A stretch of 64,000 bases of DNA from CADCWN01 sp046328475 (GTDB taxonomy: Bacteria; Chloroflexota; Chloroflexia; Thermomicrobiales; CADCWN01): positions 1-64,000 of the forward strand of contig JAXLWN010000025.1 of the NCBI GenBank assembly GCA_046328475.1. The letters run 5' to 3'. This document shows positions 35,531 to 45,195 of the stretch, in pieces. The notes below the pieces were generated by a model, which made no database searches, was not told where the DNA came from, and saw only the letters and a list, made by a program, of their open reading frames with translations. The translations under genes were made by a program, and so were the position numbers. How positions within the stretch are numbered: the stretch's first letter is position 1; each line of letters begins with the position of its first letter.

Positions 35531-36166
35531 TCAGCGCGAACCGTACATGATTTGAGCTGATTGCACATCGTACGAATTGATGTCCCGTTTATACACCTCG
35601 CCCCAATCGCTGAAGGTGGACATCGACGAGTCGCTGCTACTATAGGTATGGGTCATGTAGAACCAGTGTCCGAATTCGTGCGTAGAGATGTTATGGAGAT
35701 CGTAGTATTCGTTGTCAATGCACCACTGTTGACCAACTGCGAGGCAATCTTCATAGAATCGCCCAGTCTCATCGTAGACAGTATAAGCCCAGACGATTGG
35801 TCGCCCCTGATCGACGTTACAATCAATTGTTGTTGTCCCAGTCTGAGCGGTATTGCCAGCGTTCACCGGCCCACGGTAAATCTCTCCATCTCGCGTTGTG
35901 CCATACGTCCGGTCGAACCAGAGGTTTGCGTTGGCCGCGTACCAGGACTCTCCCCCGTATTGAATCGCATAGGCCTGGTTGACAGTAAAGCTCCCGAGGT
36001 CTATGTAGAATAGTGGTGTACGAGGCCAGGGAAAGCCCCACTTGCAAAAGGTGGTGTTATCGTTAGCGGACACTTCCTGTGGAGAAAAAGACGACGCGAG
36101 AATGAGCGAGGCGAGGGCAAGTACACAGGTTAGGAAGAGCCGAGGTAGGCGGGTGGAGCGTGTCAT
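35531..36166 (-). CDS. Secreted metzincin-like zinc metalloprotease
   Basis: This 211-residue protein has a signal peptide (LFLTCVLALASLILASSF) and the zinc motif STHEFGHWFYMTHTY, which fits HExxHxxxxxH of metzincins. The residue usually Gly at position 8 of that motif is Tyr. A Met-turn candidate is QSAQIMYGSR near the C-terminus. Four Cys could form disulfides. It is short, without a propeptide, and resembles small matrixin-like proteins. Secretion is clear; catalytic activity depends on whether the Tyr is tolerated. Confidence 0.78.
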   Translation of the reverse strand: MTRSTRLPRLFLTCVLALASLILASSFSPQEVSANDNTTFCKWGFPWPRTPLFYIDLGSFTVNQAYAIQYGGESWYAANANLWFDRTYGTTRDGEIYRGPVNAGNTAQTGTTTIDCNVDQGRPIVWAYTVYDETGRFYEDCLAVGQQWCIDNEYYDLHNISTHEFGHWFYMTHTYSSSDSSMSTFSDWGEVYKRDINSYDVQSAQIMYGSR

Positions 36167-36331
36167 TTGTCACCATCCTTACGCTGTCTGGAGTAATTCA
36201 CGGCACTGGCGCACAGTTCTTTACCGTCGTGAACCGCTTCCCCCTAACCTGCCCAGATACCGATTGTGGGCTCCACGATGAGGATCGGAATTATTTGCAG
36301 ACTACCACTACGGTATGGGGAGGAAGTATCA

Positions 36332-36363
36332 GCAGGGGTGAGGATTTCCGTCCTCACCCCTGC
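36332..36363 (-). terminator. Terminator of the PAS-LuxR gene
   Basis: GCAGGGGTGAGGA and its exact complement pair over 13 bp around a 6-nt loop, starting 28 nt after the stop on the minus strand. It also lies between genes on the minus strand, insulating the protease gene. Confidence 0.75.
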
Positions 36364-36391
36364 CTGGGATATGCTGGGCTTCCTGCCTAGA

Positions 36392-37380
36392 TCAGCAGTC
36401 GAGCAGTCCGCGCCCACACGCCGCCGCAACGGCCGCCGCGCGGTTCTCATTGCATCCTAGCTTGTGGGCGAGATGGTTGAGGTGGGTCCGCACGATACTT
36501 CGCTGAATGTGCAGGCGTGCACCAATTTCGCGGTAACTCAGGTGGTCGTCAGCCAGCAGCAGCAGGACATTACGTTCGCGCTCGGTCTGCCCCGCCTCCA
36601 TGCGCCGCGCCGCCATCTCGGCAGAGTGCTGCGCGGTCACATCGAGCGCTGCGCCAACTATGCCGACGACCGCACCAACTTCGTCACGCAGCGGCGCGTA
36701 GTGCGCGGCGAAGCGATAGCGACAACGATCATCTCGGCAGCGATCCGCTCACCCGCCAGCGCCCGCCGGATGTGATTCGGCACGTCGGGTGAGTGGGTGA
36801 CGGCGAGGATCGGGTGCCCGATGATTGCCTCAGGTGTCAGGCCCAGCGCAGTCAAGCCATGCCCAGCGGCGTAGGTGATCGCACCGTCGCGATCGAGGGT
36901 GAAGAGAATGAAGGGGAAATTCGCCAGCACCAAGCGCAGCCGCGCCTCGTTCTCACGGATCGCTCGCTCGGCGCGGCTACGCTCGGTCGTGTCGCGGACG
37001 ATGGCGCAAAGGATCGTGCCATCCAACCCTTTCAGGGCAACTGCACTCACTTCGACGATGACGAGGTTACCGTCCTTGCGTCTGAAGTGTCGCTCGCCGA
37101 TCGCATCGCGCCCTACGGTCATCACCCCGGCGAAGTCCGCATCGACACTCGCGCGATCGTGCGCCTCGATATCGTAGAGCGTCAGTCCGAGCAATTCCCC
37201 GGCTGTGTAGCCGAGCAAGCTGCATAGCGCCGGATTCACCTCCGCGATACGCTTCGTCGCCGCATCGAACAGGACGATGCCCTCCGCGATCTGCGCCACA
37301 ATCGCGCTGTGCGCTGCTGCACCGAAGAATTGCGGAGGATTGCCCGTCGTTCTGAGGGTGAGATTCTGATCCTCCATCAT
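36392..37380 (-). CDS. PAS-PAS-LuxR transcriptional regulator (frameshifted)
   Basis: Two PAS domains are visible: AQIAEGIVLFDAATKRIAEV to IVRDTTERSRAERAIREN (about 25-145), and FPFILFTLDRDGAITYAAG onward (about 155-235). The frame breaks near 36715. The next frame carries RFAAHYAPLRDEVGAVVGIV, the end of the second PAS domain, then a LuxR-type helix-turn-helix (YREIGARLHIQRSIVRTHLN). Restored length is about 329 residues. It would sense a small ligand or redox state and bind DNA. It is divergent from the GlgX gene, a possible target. Confidence 0.8.
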
Positions 37381-37645
37381 CGCTACCACCCCCGATCGCG
37401 CTGCTTATGTGTCCGTCTGGTTAACATACCCACCTCGCAACATTCATGCCGCGAAGTGGCACTTTCCTTTCCAATGCCGCACTGGGTAGACGGACTGGAC
37501 GGCACAGAACTTGCATTCCCCCACGCGGCAAGGATGCAATACAGGCTTCCTGCAGGGGAGAGCTGGGGGCAGTCGGCCACCAGCATTTGAGCGAACGCTA
37601 GCGCGATGGGATATCGCCCGCTGCGATATGGAAAGGTAGCCCGCG

Positions 37646-40633
<2,988 letters not shown>

Positions 40634-40638
40634 GGCGT

Positions 40639-40758
40639 AGTGCTGAGTGCCGAGTGCTGAGTGCTGAGTAAGTACGAAGTACGAACGACGAAGTACGAAC
40701 TGGGCTAACCCACGGCACAGCCTAAATTCATACTTCGTACTTCCGACTTCGTACTTCC
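40639..40758. repeat. Three heptamer arrays: AGTGCTG x4, AGTACGA x4 and complementary TACTTCG x4
   Basis: AGTGCTG units occupy 40639-40666, AGTACGA units 40671-40698, and TACTTCG/TACTTCC units 40731-40758. The last two are reverse complements separated by 32 nt and can fold into a long hairpin. Confidence 0.92.
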
Positions 40759-40838
40759 CCAATGTGGCACGGCACTTGCCACACTAAGTGTAGGCTCCGA
40801 CGGGGAGCTGCGACACGATTCCGACGCTGGAGGTGCCT

Positions 40839-41075
40839 ATGCAGGATATGACAGGCCAGATTCGCGAGCATATGCCGGTTGTCTGCTCGGAAGGCGGTCA
40901 ATTCGCAACGGTTGACCACGTCGAAGGCAATGCGATCAAGCTGACGAAGGATAATACGGGCCAGCATCACTACATCCCGACCGACTGGGTCGAGCGCGTG
41001 GACCAGCATGTCCACATCGACCGACCGGGTAAGCAGGCGATGCGGGAGTGGACGACCACACCGCAAGGACGCTAA
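40839..41075 (+). CDS. DUF2171 small protein
   Basis: This 78-residue protein starts at ATG 40839, five nt after GGAGG. It matches the DUF2171 pattern: IREHMPVVCSEGGQFATVD, GNAIKLTKDNTGQHHYIPTD and WVERVDQHVHIDR. The family is a small beta-barrel-like domain (PRC-barrel-like) of unknown role, common in soil bacteria and often stress-associated. It is a single-gene unit with its own terminator. Confidence 0.85.
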   Translation: MQDMTGQIREHMPVVCSEGGQFATVDHVEGNAIKLTKDNTGQHHYIPTDWVERVDQHVHIDRPGKQAMREWTTTPQGR

Positions 41076-41120
41076 TAGTGCGGTGTTGCTATGTTAGGAA
41101 ACCGATACAGACGATAGAGA

Positions 41121-41151
41121 GCGGCCCCGCAGGCGATGCCTGCGGGGCCGC
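41121..41151 (+). terminator. Rho-independent terminator of the DUF2171 gene
   Basis: GCGGCCCCGCAGGC pairs with its exact complement over 14 bp around GAT, followed by TTCGTTTCATT. Confidence 0.88.
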
Positions 41152-41261
41152 TTCGTTTCATTCGCGGGGAGATATGCCTCAGTACGAGGCGTGTTGGTCA
41201 ATAAGGGCAGCGAACATCGAGTGGTGGCATTGGTGGAGTTCGGTAGCGTCGCGACACCCGC

Positions 41262-41307
41262 CCGGAGATGAAGTCTCCGGCTACGTCGTGCGCCGGATCA
41301 ATCCGGC
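41262..41307. repeat. Double-hairpin element, copy 1
   Basis: CCGGAGATGAAGTCTCCGG (41262-41280) and GCCGGATCAATCCGGC (41292-41307) form two adjacent hairpins. The same pair occurs at 51586-51635. Confidence 0.85.
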
Positions 41308-41332
41308 TTTTGGTGGCAGGTGGAGAGGTTTA

Positions 41333-41683
41333 CTATTTTGCGGCGGCGATTTCTTTCAGACGGGCGTCGATGATTTGTTTCAGGACGTCGTTCGGGATGG
41401 GGGTAGCGGGGGTGAAGCGGATGGTGCCCTTGGAGAGGTCGAAGCCGCCGAGCTGGTCCTTCACGCTGTCGATTGCGGCGGGGCTGAAGGGGTGCAGGCT
41501 GAGGTGGCGCTGAGAGACAGTGAAGCCGAGCAGGGGCTTGCCTTTGTGCTTGAACGCGGGCATGCCGTAGCTGGTGGCTTCTTCCGCGCCGGGGACGGCG
41601 GCCCTGGCGATCTGGCAGATGCGTTCGAGGGCGGCTTTTTCCGGTGCGTTCAGTTTGTCCAGGTAGTCGGTGATAGCGGATAC
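41333..41683 (-). CDS. DUF1801/YdhG-like protein with no canonical start codon
   Basis: The full domain reads from SAITDYLDKLNAPEKAALER through EEATSYGMPAFKHKGKPLLG to a C-terminal IRFTPATPIPNDVLKQII, matching iron-chaperone-like DUF1801 proteins (about 116 residues). A GGAGGAG site lies 7 nt before codon GTA (41683-41681), exactly where the start should be, with a TGA two codons upstream. No ATG, GTG or TTG fits until Met41, which would delete a third of the domain. A mutated start (GTG or ATG to GTA) or a small indel is likely. It follows uvrB after a terminator. Confidence 0.65.
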   Translation of the reverse strand, partial: VSAITDYLDKLNAPEKAALERICQIARAAVPGAEEATSYGMPAFKHKGKPLLGFTVSQRHLSLHPFSPAAIDSVKDQLGGFDLSKGTIRFTPATPIPNDVLKQIIDARLKEIAAAK

Positions 41684-41733
41684 TAGTCAACTCCTCCCTT
41701 TGAGAATCGCCCAAGCAAGATAGATACAACGGT

Positions 41734-41759
41734 GGGCGGCAGGAGATCTCCTGCCGCCC
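41734..41759 (-). terminator. Palindromic terminator after uvrB
   Basis: A perfect 26-bp palindrome, GGGCGGCAGGAGA followed by its complement, lies 14 nt after the uvrB stop on the minus strand, with TTGTATCTATC beyond. Confidence 0.75.
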
Positions 41760-41773
41760 GCCGTTCATTGTCG

Positions 41774-43927
41774 TTATGCATACTTGCCGCGCCGCCGACC
41801 GCCGGGCTTGCTGGCGGGCTTGCGCGCCGCCCGAACCGGCGGCGACGGGGTTTTTCTTGGGCTGGCCGTTGCCGTTCGGTTGCCTGGTGTTGGCGTCGAG
41901 GGAGACGACTTTGTCGAGCATGTCGGCGGGGAGCCTTCCATGATCTTGCGGAGTTCGATGATCTGGTCGCGCAGTTGCGCCGCCTGCTCGAATTCGAGCA
42001 TCTTGGAGGCTTGCTTCATCTGCGTCTCCAGATCCCTGACGATCCGGGCGAGTTCGTCCTTCGGCAGTTCCCCGATCACGCCGCCTTCGCTGGCCGCGCC
42101 GGTTTCGTAGGCTCCACTCTCCTCGGCGACCTGCCGGACGCGGTCGGTGAGGTCCTTGATCGCCTTGCTGATGCCGCGCGGGACGATGTTGTGCTCTTCG
42201 TTGTAGGCTTGCTGGATGCCGCGACGGCGATAGGTCTCCTTGATCGCGCGTTCCATCGAGCCGGTCATGTTGTCGGCGTACATGATCACCTGGCCCTCGA
42301 CGTGCCGCGCCGCGCGCCCGATCGTCTGGATCAGTGCGTTCTCGGAGCGCAGGAAGCCCTCCTTGTCGGCGTCGAGGATGATGACGAGCGAGACTTCGGG
42401 GAGGTCCAGACCTTCGCGCAGGAGGTTGATGCCGACGACCACGTCGTAGACGCCGAAGCGGAGGTCGCGCAGGATCTCGATGCGCTCCAGGGTCTCGATG
42501 TCGTGGTGGAGGTACTGGGTGCGGATCCCCGCTTCCTTCAGGTAGTCGGTCAGGTCCTCGGCCATGCGCTTGGTGAGGGTCGTCATCAGCACGCGCTGGC
42601 CCTTCTTCACGCGGGCGTGCGTCTCGGCCAGGATGTCGTCGATCTGCCCGCTCGTCGGGCGGACGCTGATCTCGGGATCGATCAGGCCGGTCGGGCGGAT
42701 AACTTGCTCGACGATCTGCTGGCTGTGCTCGTGCTCGTACGGGCCGGGGGTGGCCGAGACGTAGACCGCCTGGCGGATGTGGTGCTGGAACTCGTCGAAG
42801 GTGAGCGGGCGGTTGTCGAGCGCGGAGGGAAGGCGGAAACCGAAATCGACCAGGGTCAGCTTGCGGGCGCGGTCGCCGCCGTACATGCCGCGCACCTGGG
42901 GCAGCGACATGTGCGACTCGTCCACCATCACCAGGTAGTCGTCCGGGAAGTAGTCGAGCAGGGTCCAGGGCTGATCGCCCGCGCCGCGCCGCGCGAGGTG
43001 GCGCGAGTAGTTCTCGACGCCGGTGCAGTAGCCGACCTGTTCCAGCATCTCCAGGTCGTAGATGGTGCGCTGCTTCAGGCGCGCGGCCTCCAGCACCTTG
43101 CCCTGATCTTCCAGATACTTCAACTGCGCTTCCAGCTCGGCGCGGATGTCGCCGATGGCGTCGCGCAGCTTCTCCTCGGTGGTGACGAAGTGCTTGGCGG
43201 GGTAGATCTCGGTCTGCGTGCGCTCGACCAGCACCTCGCCGGTGAGGGGATCGACCTCGACGATGCGCTCGATCTCGTCGCCGAAGAAGGAGATGCGGAG
43301 CGCGACCTGCTCGTAGGCCGGGAAGATTTCGAGCGTGTCGCCGCGCACGCGGAAGGTACCGCGCACGAAGTTCACGTCGTTGCGCTCGTACTGGATATCG
43401 ATCAGGTGGCGCAGGACCTTGTCGCGCCGCACCACTTCGCCGCGCTTCAGCGAGACGACCGTCTTGCCATATTCCTCGGGGGAGCCGATGCCGTAGATGC
43501 AGGAGACCGAGGCGACGATCAGCGTGTCGCGACGGGTGAGGAGCGAGCGGGTGGCGGCGTGGCGCAGCCGGTCGATCTCCTCGTTGACCTCCGATTCCTT
43601 CTCGATGTAGAGATCTTGCCGGGCGATGTACGCCTCCGGCTGGTAGTAGTCGTAGTAGGAGACGAAATACTCGACCGCATTCTCGGGGAAGAACTCTTTG
43701 AACTCGGCGTAGAGTTGCGCCGCGAGGGTCTTGTTGTGCGCGAGGACGAGCGTCGGGCGCTGCACGCGCTCGATCACCTTCGACATCGTGTAGGTCTTGC
43801 CGGAGCCGGTGACGCCGAGGAGGGTCTGGTGCTTGTAGCCCGCGTTCAGTCCTTCGACCAGTTGCTCGATCGCCACGGGTTGATCGCCGGTGGGGTCGAA
43901 GGGCGAGACGACCTTAAAATCTGGCAC
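41774..43927 (-). CDS. uvrB: UvrABC excinuclease subunit B
   Basis: This 717-residue protein starts at GTG 43927, six nt after GAGGAGG. Walker A is LLGVTGSGKTYTMSKVIE (about 37-54), the beta-hairpin region is VSYYDYYQPEAYI, and helicase motifs include DYLVMVDESHMSLPQVRGM, QAVYVSATPGPYE, GINLLREGLDLPEVSLV and ALIQTIGRAARH. The C-terminal UVR motif (DLETQMKQASKMLEFEQAAQ) for UvrC contact is present. UvrB verifies DNA damage handed over by UvrA and recruits UvrC. The last 55 codons have poor codon bias until the final GGRRRGKYA, suggesting two compensating indels near 41860-41945 in the non-essential tail. Confidence 0.97.
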   Translation of the reverse strand: MPDFKVVSPFDPTGDQPVAIEQLVEGLNAGYKHQTLLGVTGSGKTYTMSKVIERVQRPTLVLAHNKTLAAQLYAEFKEFFPENAVEYFVSYYDYYQPEAYIARQDLYIEKESEVNEEIDRLRHAATRSLLTRRDTLIVASVSCIYGIGSPEEYGKTVVSLKRGEVVRRDKVLRHLIDIQYERNDVNFVRGTFRVRGDTLEIFPAYEQVALRISFFGDEIERIVEVDPLTGEVLVERTQTEIYPAKHFVTTEEKLRDAIGDIRAELEAQLKYLEDQGKVLEAARLKQRTIYDLEMLEQVGYCTGVENYSRHLARRGAGDQPWTLLDYFPDDYLVMVDESHMSLPQVRGMYGGDRARKLTLVDFGFRLPSALDNRPLTFDEFQHHIRQAVYVSATPGPYEHEHSQQIVEQVIRPTGLIDPEISVRPTSGQIDDILAETHARVKKGQRVLMTTLTKRMAEDLTDYLKEAGIRTQYLHHDIETLERIEILRDLRFGVYDVVVGINLLREGLDLPEVSLVIILDADKEGFLRSENALIQTIGRAARHVEGQVIMYADNMTGSMERAIKETYRRRGIQQAYNEEHNIVPRGISKAIKDLTDRVRQVAEESGAYETGAASEGGVIGELPKDELARIVRDLETQMKQASKMLEFEQAAQLRDQIIELRKIMEGSPPTCSTKSSPSTPTPGNRTATASPRKTPSPPVRAARKPASKPGGRRRGKYA

Positions 43928-43940
43928 GGGGTACCTCCTC

Positions 43941-43968
43941 GATTGCGGATTGCGAATTGCGGATTGCG
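43941..43968. repeat. Heptamer array GATTGCG x4
   Basis: Four units in phase (third AATTGCG) lie just upstream of the uvrB ribosome-binding site. Confidence 0.9.
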
Positions 43969-44100
43969 GATAGATGGGCCGGTTGCGCGCGGGCGTTGGC
44001 GGCGTCCGCGCGGGGTGATTCATGGGGCAAAGTATAGCAGATTTGGCGAGGATTAGCCCGTTCGTGCGATGGGAGGAGGGTGCGTACGGACGCGGGGTTA

Positions 44101-44245
44101 GCCCTCACCGCCGCCGCAGCGGCGGCACCTCTCCCAACCGCTGGGAGAGGGGGAGAGCTGGGCGACGCGGGTGGCGGCAAGCGCGGCAGGTGTGGGGCTG
44201 CGGACGGACCTCACCCCGCCGCCTGCGGGCGGCGACCCTCTCCTA
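44101..44245. repeat. Two copies of the CCCTC/GGGAGAGG hairpin element
   Basis: 44101-44160 contains CCGCCGCAGCGGCGG and CTCTCCCAACCGCTGGGAGAG; 44213-44245 contains CCGCCGCCTGCGGGCGGCG and CCCTCTCCT. Both match the family at 4257 and 6264. Confidence 0.75.
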
Positions 44246-44256
44246 AACCGAAGCGC

Positions 44257-44292
44257 CGATGCAACCTCCATGGTCTCAAGCGTAGGGCATGG
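44257..44292. repeat. Direct repeat, left copy, flanking the reductase gene
   Basis: Starting CGATG and ending GGTCTCAAGCG-T-GGGCATGG, the 36-nt unit matches 45117-45152, with 22 of the last 23 nt identical. Confidence 0.8.
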
Positions 44293-44312
44293 GAATTCAT
44301 CGCGGATTCAGT

Positions 44313-44909
44313 TTAAGTCCTCGGGTACCCGGCGGGCCGGTAGACCTGGATCGTCACCCCGTTGGGGCTGACTCGCGACTCCATAAGGTCAAGCGCGATG
44401 TTGGGGCCGACGTCGGAGAATAGCCGCGTACCTCGACCGACGACCACCGGGAACGTGAACAGGGTGATCTCATCGACAAGGGCGTTGTCGAGGAGCCACC
44501 GGAACAGGGCACCGCTGCCGTGGACCTGCAACTCACCGCCCGGCTTGGCTTTCAACTCGCGAACGGCCACCGCGACGTCACCGGAGAGGACGATCGTGTT
44601 CGCCCACTGCGGGTCGGTGAGCGTGGTAGAGGCCACGTACTTGGGCAGTGTGTTTAGCGCCGTCCAGATCGGGCTGTCGCCCGAATCGTCCCAGGTCCCC
44701 CAGGTGTCGGCGAAGTGTTCGTAGGTTCGTCGACCGAACAGAAACGCGGCGGCGCGCTGGTAGATCTCGCCCATGACCGTTCCGGCTTCGTCATCAAAGT
44801 GCGCCCATCCCCGCCGCTCGAATAGGCCGCGTTCGCCCTCACCCGGATTCGCGCCGGGTCCCTGCATCACTCCGTCAGCAGAGACTTGCGTGATGGTCGT
44901 CAACTTCAT
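44313..44909 (-). CDS. Dihydrofolate reductase/RibD C-terminal domain family protein
   Basis: This 198-residue protein starts at ATG 44909 after GAAAGGG. MKLTTITQVSADGVMQGPGA, AAAFLFGRRTYEHFADTWG, NTLPKYVASTTLTDPQW and LQVHGSGALFRWLLDNALVD, EITLFTFPVVVGRGTRLF give the full RibD-C fold as in YwjB/YyaP-like proteins. These are NADPH-binding reductases with unknown substrates, not true DHFRs. Direct repeats at 44257 and 45117 flank the gene, suggesting it may have moved as a cassette. Confidence 0.88.
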   Translation of the reverse strand: MKLTTITQVSADGVMQGPGANPGEGERGLFERRGWAHFDDEAGTVMGEIYQRAAAFLFGRRTYEHFADTWGTWDDSGDSPIWTALNTLPKYVASTTLTDPQWANTIVLSGDVAVAVRELKAKPGGELQVHGSGALFRWLLDNALVDEITLFTFPVVVGRGTRLFSDVGPNIALDLMESRVSPNGVTIQVYRPAGYPRT

Positions 44910-45006
44910 CGGTTCGCCCTTTCTCTCGTGGTGGCCTTGCTCGCCATGACTGCACTGAGGCACAGAGATTATCGAGCCAGCATGGCTCGGTCGTCACCAG
45001 GGATGT

Positions 45007-45052
45007 GACGTTGAGTAGTCGGTTAGGATGACGTTGAGTAGTCGGTTAGGAT
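45007..45052. repeat. Perfect tandem duplication of 23 bp
   Basis: GACGTTGAGTAGTCGGTTAG plus GAT occurs at 45007-45029 and 45030-45052 with no mismatch. Confidence 0.95.
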
Positions 45053-45116
45053 AAGGAGAGATCGACAGTTTAGGGGAGGAGTTTTCAGGACGCGGCCGGG
45101 GGCTACACTGAATCCA

Positions 45117-45152
45117 CGATGAACTCGCGATGGTCTCAAGCGTTGGGCATGG
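45117..45152. repeat. Direct repeat, right copy, flanking the reductase gene
   Basis: This is the partner of 44257-44292, 860 bp away in the same orientation. Confidence 0.8.
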
Positions 45153-45195
45153 AGGATTTGTCGGCACTTCGGTTTAGCAGGAGAGGGGATGAGGG

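Noticed and set aside
41732..44056. A 774-codon open frame on the plus strand opposite uvrB
   Set aside because: It is the mirror of a high-GC3 gene. The peptide is low-complexity Asp/Leu/Val/Gly without motifs, and uvrB on the other strand is unmistakable.
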